This document shows positions 19,389 through 29,256 of a DNA stretch of 44,137 bases, piece by piece. Position 1 is the stretch's first letter; the number at the start of each line of letters is the position of its first letter. Under the pieces are notes generated by a model. That model did not search any database. It was given only the letters and a program-made list of their open reading frames with translations, and was not told where the DNA came from. This DNA is from Candidatus Nomurabacteria bacterium. GTDB taxonomy: Bacteria; Patescibacteriota; Minisyncoccia; Phycocordibacterales; UBA9973. Both the position numbers and the translations under genes were made by a program. The stretch covers positions 1 through 44,137 of the forward strand of contig JAPLXO010000001.1 in the NCBI GenBank assembly GCA_026396065.1. The letters are read 5' to 3'.

Positions 19389-22300
19389 ATGGCTTCAAAA
19401 TTCATACATCTGCATACGCATTCGCACTATTCCCTATTAGATGGACTTTCAAAAGTCGAAGACATGGTGCGCATTGCAAAAGAGCATGATATGCCTGCAA
19501 TGGCTATTACTGATCACGGCAATATGTATGGTGCGATAGAATTTTATAAAGAATGTAAAAAAATAGGTATAAAACCAATCATTGGCTGTGAAGTTTATGT
19601 AGCTGAAAGAAAATTAACTGACAAGGAAGCTGGTATAGACAACAAACGCTATCACCTCATTCTCCTCGCAAAAAATCTAAAAGGTTATAAAAATTTAATG
19701 CGTATAGTAAGTATCGCAAACCTCGAAGGATATTATTACAAACCTCGTGTAGATGAAGAATTATTAAAAAAATATAGCGAAGGACTTATTGCTCTTTCAG
19801 GATGTATGGGCGGAAAACTTTCTCGTGCAATTCTCGCAGAAAATATTGAAAAAGCTGAAGCAATAATAAAAGAACATCAAGATATTTTCGGTAAAGAAAA
19901 TTATTTTATAGAAATACAAAGTCATCCACACATAGAAAAAGACAAAGAGTTACGAGATAAGCTTATTCTGCTAGCCAAAAAATTTGATATTCCTGTCGTG
20001 GCCACACAAGATTCACATTATCCTTGTAAGGATGATCATAAAGCTCACCACACGCTACTTCAAGTAAACACAGGAACAGATGGAAAAGATTCTAGTAAAT
20101 TTGAATTTTCTGATGATGATTTTTCTTTAATTGATGAAAAAACTGCAAAAGAATATTTCAAGGATGCACCTGGATCTGTAGAAAATACATCTTTAGTAGC
20201 TGATATGTGCGAAGATTACGAAATCGAACTCGGCAAAGCGTACTTCCCAGAATTCAAAATCGAAGGTGATCGTGATCCAAACGAAGTTTTAAAAGAACTC
20301 GCTTATGCCGGTTTTCCTTTTAGGAAATTACAAGAAAAAAATAAATATTATCTAGAAAGACTTGAATATGAGCTCGGCATTATTAAACAAAAAGGTTATG
20401 CTACATATTTCCTAGTTGTGGGTGATCTTTTACGTTTTGCTCGTGAAAATAATATTCTCACAAACATTCGAGGGTCGGTCGCTGGATCACTCACGACTTA
20501 CCTTTTAGGTATTACAAATGTAGACCCATTAGTTTACAAACTTCCTTTTGAAAGATTTTTGAATCCTGAACGTCCTTCGCTTCCTGATATCGATATGGAC
20601 TTTGCAGATAATAGACGTGATCAAATGATAGCCTACACAAAACAAAAATATGGGGCAGATCGCGTGGCACAAATCGGAACATTTGGTACTATGATGGCGA
20701 AAGGTTCTGTGCGTGATGTAGCTCGCGCTCTCGGACATGAATACAATGTTGGTGATAGAATTTCTACGATGATTCCAATGGGATCTCAAGGTTTCCCAAT
20801 GACTATTGAACATGCAATGGAAATCGTTCCTGAACTTCGCAAAGCTTATAAGACAGAACCTATCACAAAAGAAATTATTGACCTCGCAAAGAAAATGGAA
20901 GGTTGTGTGCGCCACGTTTCTGTGCACGCGGCCGGTATCGTGATTGCTCCAAAACCACTTTATGAATTTACTCCTATTCAATACGATCCAAAAGATGGAA
21001 ATAATATCATTACTCAATACGACATGTATCAGATTGAGGACGTCGGTCTTCCAAAATTCGACTTCCTCGGTATTAGAAATTTATCAATTCTAGCTGATGC
21101 TGTAAAAATTGTAAAAAAAGTTCATAACATTGATGTAGATATTGAAAATGTAGATATTGCTGATAAAAAAACTTTTGAAATGCTTGCGCGAGGAGAAACA
21201 ATGGGACTCTTTCAATTAAACGGAGGCGGAATGACTGCTTATTTAAAGCAATTAAAACCTACGACTATTCATGATATCAATGCCATGGTCGCCCTTTACC
21301 GTCCAGGACCTATTCAATTTATTCCACTTTATATCGAACGTAAACACAACAATCGCTTGGTAAAATATTTAGATCCCGCCCTCGAACCGATTTTAAAACA
21401 AACTTATGGTGTGCTCGTTTATCAAGACGATTTGCTTTTGATTTCGATTCATATCGCTGGATATTCTTGGGGAGAAGCCGATAAATTCCGAAAAGCTGTC
21501 GGTAAAAAAATTCCAGAAGAAATGGAAAAACAAAAAGAGCATTTCATCACTGGCTGTGTAGAACACAGTAAATGGCCATTACAAAAAGCACAAGAATTGT
21601 GGCATCAAATCGAGCCTTTCGCGGCTTATGGATTCAACAAAGCTCACTCTGCCTCTTATGGACGTGTGGCTTATCAGACTGCTTACATGAAAGCGAACTT
21701 CCCTGTCGAATACATGTGTGCGATTCTCACAGCTGAATCTGGCGACGTGGAAAAAATTGCAGAAATTACTCATGAGTGTGAGCAAATGAAAATAAAAGTT
21801 CTCCCACCAAATATAAACGAAAGTTATAAAGGATTTACTTGTATCGACGACCACACAATTCGCTTTGGACTTTATACTATCAAAAATTTTGGTTCTGATA
21901 TCGGTGACGCGATTATTGAAGAAAGAAAAAAGAATGGCAAATTTAAAAACATTACTGATTTCCTAGACCGTGTGAAGCATAAAAATGTAAATAAGAAATC
22001 TATGGAGGCGCTCATTAAAACTGGAGCAATGGATGAATTTGCTGAGCGTGGAACTTTGCTTTTCAATTTAGAAAATATGCTCGAATACAATAAAGAAAGT
22101 GGGAAACAATCTGCTGACCAAGTATCACTCTTTGGTGGAATGTCAGTAGAATCTTTGCCGACTTTCAAACTCAAACCTGCCGAAGATGTAGCACCTGCGA
22201 CAAAACTGATCTGGGAAAAAGAATTACTTGGACTTTATATTTCAGGTCATCCGCTCGACAGACTACGTGAAAAATTGGAAAAAAGAGAAATAAATATTAA

Positions 22301-22571
22301 AAAAATAAAAGAAGAACTTACAAATGGCTATCCGATAAAAATAGCCGGTATTGTTGAAACTGTACGAAATGTAACTACTAAAACAAATCATCCAATGGCA
22401 TTCATAAGAATTGCAGATCTTACTGGATCTATAGAAGCAGTAGTCTTTCCAAAACTTTATAAAGAAGTTTCTGAGCTTATAGTAGCTGAAAAATGCATCG
22501 CCCTTTCTGGTAAAGTATCAATACGTAATGATGAAAAAACAATAGCAATTGAAGCAATAAAAGAAATATAG
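19389..22571 (+). CDS. dnaE: DNA polymerase III subunit alpha
   Basis: PHP domain FIHLHTHSHYSLLDGLSKVEDM; DIDMDFADNRRDQMIAYTKQKYG; C-terminal OB fold. Confidence 0.96.
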   Translation: MASKFIHLHTHSHYSLLDGLSKVEDMVRIAKEHDMPAMAITDHGNMYGAIEFYKECKKIGIKPIIGCEVYVAERKLTDKEAGIDNKRYHLILLAKNLKGYKNLMRIVSIANLEGYYYKPRVDEELLKKYSEGLIALSGCMGGKLSRAILAENIEKAEAIIKEHQDIFGKENYFIEIQSHPHIEKDKELRDKLILLAKKFDIPVVATQDSHYPCKDDHKAHHTLLQVNTGTDGKDSSKFEFSDDDFSLIDEKTAKEYFKDAPGSVENTSLVADMCEDYEIELGKAYFPEFKIEGDRDPNEVLKELAYAGFPFRKLQEKNKYYLERLEYELGIIKQKGYATYFLVVGDLLRFARENNILTNIRGSVAGSLTTYLLGITNVDPLVYKLPFERFLNPERPSLPDIDMDFADNRRDQMIAYTKQKYGADRVAQIGTFGTMMAKGSVRDVARALGHEYNVGDRISTMIPMGSQGFPMTIEHAMEIVPELRKAYKTEPITKEIIDLAKKMEGCVRHVSVHAAGIVIAPKPLYEFTPIQYDPKDGNNIITQYDMYQIEDVGLPKFDFLGIRNLSILADAVKIVKKVHNIDVDIENVDIADKKTFEMLARGETMGLFQLNGGGMTAYLKQLKPTTIHDINAMVALYRPGPIQFIPLYIERKHNNRLVKYLDPALEPILKQTYGVLVYQDDLLLISIHIAGYSWGEADKFRKAVGKKIPEEMEKQKEHFITGCVEHSKWPLQKAQELWHQIEPFAAYGFNKAHSASYGRVAYQTAYMKANFPVEYMCAILTAESGDVEKIAEITHECEQMKIKVLPPNINESYKGFTCIDDHTIRFGLYTIKNFGSDIGDAIIEERKKNGKFKNITDFLDRVKHKNVNKKSMEALIKTGAMDEFAERGTLLFNLENMLEYNKESGKQSADQVSLFGGMSVESLPTFKLKPAEDVAPATKLIWEKELLGLYISGHPLDRLREKLEKREINIKKIKEELTNGYPIKIAGIVETVRNVTTKTNHPMAFIRIADLTGSIEAVVFPKLYKEVSELIVAEKCIALSGKVSIRNDEKTIAIEAIKEI

Positions 22572-22640
22572 AAATAAAAAAACTCACTGCATTTCTGCAG
22601 AGAGTTTTTGTTTTTAAATAAATTTAAATTACATTTGAAT

Positions 22641-23057
22641 TTATTTGTAAAATAAATCTTTTGATACAACAATTTCTTCATCTTCATCCCAATGACTATG
22701 GGTAAGATACTTCGTTGTCTCACCTGAGTTATCTTCAGGTACAACTATCGCAGCTTCGATAGACACATACTTAGGCCTTGCAGTAATAGTGCAACTTTCC
22801 TGATCTTCTTTAAATGAAATTTCTAAAGGAAAGCCAAACTTTTCGCAAAAAGACATTAAAAGATCTACGGCTTTTTCAGTTTCTTTGCTGAAGTTTTCTT
22901 TCTCCCCTTTTTTAGGGCATTTACAGATAACCGCTTTTGTAAAATCAGCGGTTTGGCATAATACGAAAAACAAAAGGGAGCTGTAACGCCCGCCCAAGTT
23001 TTGATGCAAGAATGATTCCAAATCTTGCAGTGATGTTAAAGGTTTTGATTCTTCCAT
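22641..23057 (-). CDS. Hypothetical protein
   Basis: ORF track, downstream of the asparaginase-like gene. Confidence 0.5.
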   Translation of the reverse strand: MEESKPLTSLQDLESFLHQNLGGRYSSLLFFVLCQTADFTKAVICKCPKKGEKENFSKETEKAVDLLMSFCEKFGFPLEISFKEDQESCTITARPKYVSIEAAIVVPEDNSGETTKYLTHSHWDEDEEIVVSKDLFYK

Positions 23058-23151
23058 TTTTTATGTACAGTTTAAATTGTTTAAAAATAATTTAATTATA
23101 TTGATACATTAACATATAAATCATTGAATTGCCAAAACAGACTTAAATAGT

Positions 23152-23182
23152 AAGAGCCACTTCTGAAAAAACAGAAGTGGCT
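23152..23182 (-). promoter_or_regulatory. 12-bp hairpin with T6 loop between the asparaginase-like gene and the downstream ORF
   Basis: GAGCCACTTCTG TTTTTT CAGAAGTGGCTC; weak U-tract after it on the minus strand, so terminator versus leader hairpin is unresolved. Confidence 0.5.
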
Positions 23183-23203
23183 CCACTCAAATAATTCTTA
23201 CTC

Positions 23204-24262
23204 TTACTCTTTGTCTTCATCCTCATAACCCGGAAGCAGTTCTCCAATAATATTGGTAGTAATAAACTCTTTAATTTTAGCCGGATCGGTTGGATGCATC
23301 GCGATTGCCATACGAAACTTTACATCGCCCATGTCGGGGGTTAAGCTTGCAAGTCCGATACCACCGGCCTCCATAACTTTTTTCCCTAATTCATAACGTT
23401 CAAGATTTACCCTGCCATCTTCAAATGGTGATATGATACCCACATGAATACCAGCATCTGTTGCCAGTTTAATAGCATCAATCCAGGAATACTTCTTTTC
23501 TCCATCTTGCCAAGAAATATCTGAAATTTGTCCGGCTCCTTTACATTGTAGGATAACACCATTCAAACGTTTCTTTTCAACAATGTCAGCAAGTATCCAC
23601 GGTGGTGTATCAACTGACACGCGTATTGTAGCAACAAGGCGCTCAAACTTTTTGTCGAGACGAAGTCCTTGTACATACAAAACTGGGTCTTTGTAACGTA
23701 CACCATCCAATAACATAATGTGAGGATAAGTTTTTGCTACTGAATGCATACCGGGTGTGTGGAAAGCGATATAGTCGGATTCGTTCTTTTTTGCAAGCCG
23801 TGCACCTGAAAGCACATCAGAAATGCATAAATTATAAACTCCAACAATATTCTTGTTAACAAATGTTTTTACCATTCTCAAGGTATTTTCAATTTGCATT
23901 TTTACTTCAGAACCACCTTCCTCTTTGGTCATTTGTGCTCCAATAACAAAAAGTGGTTTTTGCAGTGACTGTTTAAACATCATTGCAAGAAATGAAGTTG
24001 TTTCCGCTAAACTGTCTGTTCCGTGAAAAATAATAAACGCATCATGGGTTAAATAATTTTCTTCAATAAGTTCTCCCACAAGAACTCTATCAGAGTGAGA
24101 AACGTTTGTTGAGTCTTGTCTTTTTGGAAAATCAAAAAGCTGTAACTCAACATTTTTTGGTACTACGATGCCTTCCATCAACTGTGAAGCTGACTTGGCT
24201 GGAACTAAAGGATTGCCAATCATTCCTAATGTTCCTCCTGTGTTTAAAATGTAAAATTTCAT
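23204..24262 (-). CDS. Asparaginase/glutaminase family protein (L-asparaginase I-like)
   Basis: FYILNTGGTLGM; FIIFHGTDSLAETTSFLA; VILQCKGAGQIS. Confidence 0.85.
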   Translation of the reverse strand: MKFYILNTGGTLGMIGNPLVPAKSASQLMEGIVVPKNVELQLFDFPKRQDSTNVSHSDRVLVGELIEENYLTHDAFIIFHGTDSLAETTSFLAMMFKQSLQKPLFVIGAQMTKEEGGSEVKMQIENTLRMVKTFVNKNIVGVYNLCISDVLSGARLAKKNESDYIAFHTPGMHSVAKTYPHIMLLDGVRYKDPVLYVQGLRLDKKFERLVATIRVSVDTPPWILADIVEKKRLNGVILQCKGAGQISDISWQDGEKKYSWIDAIKLATDAGIHVGIISPFEDGRVNLERYELGKKVMEAGGIGLASLTPDMGDVKFRMAIAMHPTDPAKIKEFITTNIIGELLPGYEDEDKE

Positions 24263-24315
24263 ACGTTTTTTTGTTTTATAATTGTTTATACTGATTTATT
24301 TAGATTAGATTCACC

Positions 24316-24429
24316 GAACCTTCTTTACCACCAAAAAAGCAAAGAAGGTTCAACAAACCCCAATTAAAAAACATTTTTTCAAAAAACTTTTACTAACTAA
24401 ATTATAGCATATTTAAATACAGATGTCAA
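24316..24429 (-). promoter_or_regulatory. Leader: TTGACA-N17-TATAAT, TTTTTTGAAAAA (boxA-like), 11-bp hairpin
   Basis: tgtcaa 24424-24429; attata 24401-24406; stem 24316-24326/24341-24351. Confidence 0.7.
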
Positions 24430-24459
24430 CTAAAAAACACCTCTTTTACAAGGTGTTTT

Positions 24460-25107
24460 TTATACGACTGGGTCTTTGTTTATCATTGTTTTAGCTTGCC
24501 CATTTAAATTTGTTGTATCTAAAGTAGTGATATCTTCCGGACCTATTTGATCCATAACTTTCAAAACTTTTTCTGGATATGTCTTTATAACTGAGTTGTA
24601 CGTGCGAAGAATTTGTCTAGTAGTCTTTCCATCATAATAATGTGCTGTTTTAGGATTGTTACCTCCAAGACTCTCGGCAACTATTTGTATAGCCTTTTCT
24701 CGAGATTCAAAGTTAATATGACATGAACCATAGCCCAAGAAACTATTTGTTACTTTAACACAAGAATGTATACCCCCTGTCGATTCAATTACAGAGATAC
24801 CTGGAATAAGACGCCAGTCAATATCTTCATCATGTGCGGCTTGCGCCATCACTTGGCCTAGACCATATAGTGGCATATCATTTTTCTTATAGTATGCATC
24901 AATAGCATCGCCTTGAGCTTTTATAAGTAGAGCTGTAGGGTCTATTGGTTCGTTAAGGGCCAATGAGACTAAAGCTGTAGTATTAAGTTTTTGGACTAAG
25001 ACACTTTGTGGTACATCTACCTTTGGAGTTAAACCTGTGGGAGTAACTGCAGTCATAGGTAAGAGAACCAAACCGAAAGCAAAGCGTATTAGATTATTTT
25101 TTTTCAT
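24460..25107 (-). CDS. Secreted lysozyme/transglycosylase-like protein
   Basis: Signal peptide from MKKNNLIRF (25107); DWRLIPGISVIESTGG...SFLGYG SLT-like motif. Confidence 0.6.
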   Translation of the reverse strand: MKKNNLIRFAFGLVLLPMTAVTPTGLTPKVDVPQSVLVQKLNTTALVSLALNEPIDPTALLIKAQGDAIDAYYKKNDMPLYGLGQVMAQAAHDEDIDWRLIPGISVIESTGGIHSCVKVTNSFLGYGSCHINFESREKAIQIVAESLGGNNPKTAHYYDGKTTRQILRTYNSVIKTYPEKVLKVMDQIGPEDITTLDTTNLNGQAKTMINKDPVV

Positions 25108-25194
25108 ATAAAAGCGGTTTTGCTCCGCCAACACCGTATCAATCAAAAAGTCCTTATCAATTAGGCTTTCACCTTATATCAAGGACATATGTAT

Positions 25195-25223
25195 ATACTA
25201 GCATATTCATATTTAAAAGTCAA
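25195..25223 (-). promoter_or_regulatory. Promoter TTGACT-N17-TAGTAT with extended TGC
   Basis: agtcaa 25218-25223, atacta 25195-25200. Confidence 0.65.
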
Positions 25224-25274
25224 TAGTTAAACAACGATTTTTGGGTATGTCAAACTTAAAATACGTTGAAAAAT

Positions 25275-25315
25275 AAGGGTATTTTGTCTATATCTGTTTG
25301 ACAAAATACCCTAAA
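25275..25315 (-). terminator. Terminator after murC
   Basis: AGGGTATTTTGTC/GACAAAATACCCT 13-bp stem followed by TTATTTTT on the minus strand. Confidence 0.75.
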
Positions 25316-25346
25316 ATATGGGTAATATTGAAGTGTGGATAACAAT

Positions 25347-26594
25347 CTAGACAAGCTTGAGACACTTTTCGGCCACCTTATAGGCTTCCCCTGCTCCCAT
25401 AGTCACAAAGATGTCGTCTTTGGAGAAAGTATTGCCAGAAACATAGGCTTCAGCTAATTCAAAACTGTCAAAAGCGAGGACTGATTGTCCATTTTTGTTT
25501 ATCGCCTCAGCCAAGATACCACTTGAGACCTCTGGATCAGGAGCTTCACGAGCAAAGTATATCGGCAAGAGTAAAACCTCGTCAGCTAGGCCAAAGCTTT
25601 CAGAGAATTCTTTAAAAAGAGCTTTAGTGCGACTATAAAGGTGAGGCTGGAATAGGACGGTTATTTTTTTAGATCCCTTAGGGTAGATCTCTCGAAGTGC
25701 CTGAAGGCTGGCTCTGATCTCTGTCGGGTGGTGAGCATAATCATCATAAACTATCGTACCGGTTTCTGTCACCCCCTTCTTCTCGAGTCTACGCCAAGTG
25801 CCGGAAAAACTCGCCAGAGTTTTTCCGGCTTCTTCCAAATTAATCCCTAGCATATCTGCCACAGCCAAAGCTGATGCCGCATTCATACGATTGTGCTCAC
25901 CTAATACAGCAAGCTTTGGCACTTTTTCTAAATATTTAGAATAATCTTTTATATGATTTTGGCTTTGTGAGATAAATATATCAAATGCTTCCTGTATATC
26001 AGCCAAGTCCTTATAACAATCCAAATGGTCTGCTTCTATGTTTGTGATCACACTTATAAATGGGTGAAAGTTAAGCATATGGCGATTATACTCATCTGCT
26101 TCTACAACTAAATATTCACTTTCCCCTTTTCTAAAATTACTTCCGAATTTCTTCACAAAAGATCCGACTATCACAGTAGGATCTAGCCCAGCATCTACCA
26201 TAATATCTGCTACCATTGCAGTCGTAGTAGTTTTTCCATGAGTTCCAGAAATTGCTATCACTTTATATGCTTTTGCAAATTCACCAAGAGCTTCAAAATA
26301 TGATAGAACTGGTTTACCTGTCGCTTTCGCATTTTCTAAAATTTCTGGACCTCTATAAATCCATGCATCACTATAAATATATAAATCTGCTTCAGGTAAA
26401 ACGCTGAAATTTTTCTGCAGAAAAATTTCAGCACCTAGCTCGCGAAGTGGCTCCAAAGTCTTTGGGCTCTCTTCATCATTCACACCCGAAACTTCTATCC
26501 CTCGAGATATGACCATTTTGGCCAAAGCCGAAATACCAATACCGCCAATACCTACGAAGAATACCTTTTTAATTTTATTAAGATCTATTTCCAT
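25347..26594 (-). CDS. murC: UDP-N-acetylmuramate--L-alanine ligase
   Basis: FFVGIGGIGISALAKM; AISGTHGKTTTTAMV; DDYAHHPTEI. Confidence 0.94.
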   Translation of the reverse strand: MEIDLNKIKKVFFVGIGGIGISALAKMVISRGIEVSGVNDEESPKTLEPLRELGAEIFLQKNFSVLPEADLYIYSDAWIYRGPEILENAKATGKPVLSYFEALGEFAKAYKVIAISGTHGKTTTTAMVADIMVDAGLDPTVIVGSFVKKFGSNFRKGESEYLVVEADEYNRHMLNFHPFISVITNIEADHLDCYKDLADIQEAFDIFISQSQNHIKDYSKYLEKVPKLAVLGEHNRMNAASALAVADMLGINLEEAGKTLASFSGTWRRLEKKGVTETGTIVYDDYAHHPTEIRASLQALREIYPKGSKKITVLFQPHLYSRTKALFKEFSESFGLADEVLLLPIYFAREAPDPEVSSGILAEAINKNGQSVLAFDSFELAEAYVSGNTFSKDDIFVTMGAGEAYKVAEKCLKLV

Positions 26595-26598
26595 TATT

Positions 26599-27948
26599 TT
26601 ATTTCAAACCTTTAACTATTTTCATAAATAAATCATTGCGCTCGTATTCATTATTAAACATGCCAAAAGATGTAAAGGCTGGAGAAAATAGAATTATGTC
26701 ACCTTTTTTAGCAGAAGCTAGAGCTTTTTTTATTACATCTTTAAAATCTATACCGATTTGATTTGTTATTTTTAACTTGTAATTTTTCAACAAAACATCA
26801 GTCCCCGTTCCCGGTATCAAAACTATGGATTTACAATTCTTATTTACAACTTTCACAAAATTAGTTAAATCTAATTTTTTATCTGCCCCACCGCATATTA
26901 AGATAATGTTTTTCTTTGTACTCTTCAAAGCTTCAATACCTGCAATAGTGGCTTCTGGAGTAGTAGCATTATTATCGTTATATATTTTTATGCCTTTATA
27001 TGTTTTCAATAATTGTAAACGCCCTTCAAGGTCTTTGAAATTAGCTACGGCTTTTTTAATTTTATTTTCTGATATACCTAGATTTTTCGCCACCGCCACA
27101 GCACAAGTCAAGTTCTCCTTATGATGTTCTCCTGGAACATTGAATTTCCAATTTAAAACATCTTTTTTATTAATGACGATAAGCTTTGATTTAGTATCAG
27201 TTTTCTTTATAAACTTTTTCATATCAGGGCGAATTATTAAGAAATCACTCTTATTTTGGTATTTAAAAATATTTGCTTTATCAGCAAAATAATCATGCAT
27301 ACTATTTTTGTAATAATTCATATGATCAGGCATAAAAGAAGTGAAGACGGAAATATGAGGAGAAATTCCTGCATCGCCGAAGCCTTGTAATTGCCATGAA
27401 TCAAGCTCGCACACTAGTATACTTCCATCTTTAACTTTCTTCAAAAGTGGTAATGTCGCTACTCCACGCAAATTCCCTCCGACAAATACATTTCTCTTTA
27501 AAGCCTTTTCATTATTTTTCAAAATCTCATATATTAAAGTAGTGGTCATAGACTTACCACGAGTACCCGTCACACCGATAACAGTCACCTCTGGTGCACA
27601 TTTTGCAAAGAGTGACACATCCATCTCTATAGGGATATTATTCTTCCTTGCTTCATTTATATAAATAGAATCGAGAGGCACACCGGCAGACTTAATAATC
27701 ATATCTCGGTTTCGGAAATCTTCTAGTCTATGCTCTCCTAATACAAATTTTATTTTTTGAAACTTTTCCAAAGCTTTTACAGAAGTAGCCAATTGTTCTT
27801 TAGTCTTTAAATCAGTCACTATCAAATCAGCTCCACATTCTGCTAGAAATTTCGTAAGCCCTAGTCCACGCCCCAAAAGGCCAAGTCCCATCACTGTTAT
27901 CTTTTTATTTTGAAAATATTGTTTGTAATCTATATTTTTTTCTTGCAT
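26599..27948 (-). CDS. murD: UDP-N-acetylmuramoylalanine--D-glutamate ligase
   Basis: VTGTRGKSMTTTLI; LEGRLQLLKTYKGIKIYNDNNATTPEATIAGIEAL. Confidence 0.9.
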   Translation of the reverse strand: MQEKNIDYKQYFQNKKITVMGLGLLGRGLGLTKFLAECGADLIVTDLKTKEQLATSVKALEKFQKIKFVLGEHRLEDFRNRDMIIKSAGVPLDSIYINEARKNNIPIEMDVSLFAKCAPEVTVIGVTGTRGKSMTTTLIYEILKNNEKALKRNVFVGGNLRGVATLPLLKKVKDGSILVCELDSWQLQGFGDAGISPHISVFTSFMPDHMNYYKNSMHDYFADKANIFKYQNKSDFLIIRPDMKKFIKKTDTKSKLIVINKKDVLNWKFNVPGEHHKENLTCAVAVAKNLGISENKIKKAVANFKDLEGRLQLLKTYKGIKIYNDNNATTPEATIAGIEALKSTKKNIILICGGADKKLDLTNFVKVVNKNCKSIVLIPGTGTDVLLKNYKLKITNQIGIDFKDVIKKALASAKKGDIILFSPAFTSFGMFNNEYERNDLFMKIVKGLK

Positions 27949-27949
27949 C

Positions 27950-29176
27950 TTATTTTAAAGCTTGTTTTAATTTCTCCATATCATTCCAAGGATGTTTCAC
28001 TCCTTTAATTTCTAAATAACCTTCATGGCCTTTACCTAAAAGTAAAACAACATCTCCACTTCTTGCAATTTTACATGCTTCATTTATAGCATCAGTCCTA
28101 TCAATAATAATTTTTATTTTAGCGACTTCACTCATAGAAAGATCAGTGCGCATCATTTCAATTATTTTTTGTGGATTTTCACTTCTAGGATTGTCTGATG
28201 TAAATATTGAAATATCTGATAATTCAGCACTTATTTTACCCATAATTCGACGTTTTAATGGATCTCTATCACCACCACAACCAAAAACAGAAATTACCTT
28301 GCCTCCTTCTGGCAAAATATCCCTAGTGGTTAAGATTATTTTTTCTAATGCATCTGGTGTGTGAGCAAAATCTACTACACCTAGTACTTTATTTTCAGAA
28401 GTAAAATATTCAAATCTACCAACTGGTGGAAGAATGGTGGCAAGTTTTTTTATAACTTCCTCTTGATTAAAACCTAGAAGAATAGATGTAGAATAAACAG
28501 CTAAAATATTATATGCATTAAATTTTCCAATAAGTGAGGAATTTATTTCTTTTTCACTTACATATATTTGAATACCAGAAAAACCAAGCTTCACAATTTC
28601 TCCAGAAAAATCTTCTTTTCCAGAAAAACCATAAGTGATTTTTTTAGCTTTTGTATCTGTAATCATTGCAATACCATGCAAATCATCAGCATTAGATAAA
28701 GCAAAAGCACTTTTAGGTAAAGAATCGAAAAAAGTTTTTTTTGCTAAAAAATATCTTTCAAAAGTTTTATGATAGTCTAAGTGGTCATGAGTAAGATTTG
28801 TAAAAATCCCTCCTACAAAATGAATTCCTGCAATGCGTTTCTGGTCTATTGCATGAGAACTCACTTCCATAAATACATACTCGCATCCTTTTTCTGCCAT
28901 TTCTTTTAAAAGCTTATTTAGGGCTATTGGACCAGGTGTGGTATGTGTAGATGGCCTACTTTCATCCACTAAAATATTTTCAACCGTACCGATAAGACCT
29001 GCTTTGTAACCCAAAGCAGTCGTTAAACGATAAAGCATCGTAGCCGTCGTCGTCTTACCATTTGTACCAGTGACTCCAATAATTTTCAATTTACTAGATG
29101 GATTACCGTAAAAATGCGCACCAACCAAAGATGCTATCACTCGTCTCTTAATCTTCAAGTTTTTTAATAAATTCAC
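27950..29176 (-). CDS. murE: UDP-MurNAc-tripeptide synthetase (Mur ligase with DNPR motif)
   Basis: GVTGTNGKTTTATMLY; EVSSHAIDQKRIAGI; FTSDNPRSENPQ; GTG start. Confidence 0.92.
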   Translation of the reverse strand: MNLLKNLKIKRRVIASLVGAHFYGNPSSKLKIIGVTGTNGKTTTATMLYRLTTALGYKAGLIGTVENILVDESRPSTHTTPGPIALNKLLKEMAEKGCEYVFMEVSSHAIDQKRIAGIHFVGGIFTNLTHDHLDYHKTFERYFLAKKTFFDSLPKSAFALSNADDLHGIAMITDTKAKKITYGFSGKEDFSGEIVKLGFSGIQIYVSEKEINSSLIGKFNAYNILAVYSTSILLGFNQEEVIKKLATILPPVGRFEYFTSENKVLGVVDFAHTPDALEKIILTTRDILPEGGKVISVFGCGGDRDPLKRRIMGKISAELSDISIFTSDNPRSENPQKIIEMMRTDLSMSEVAKIKIIIDRTDAINEACKIARSGDVVLLLGKGHEGYLEIKGVKHPWNDMEKLKQALK

Positions 29177-29256
29177 CTTTTTATAATAGCAGAAAAAGAC
29201 AATAAAAAAAATGCCCCGTATCTCTACGAAGCATTTTATTATTAAAATTTATCTAC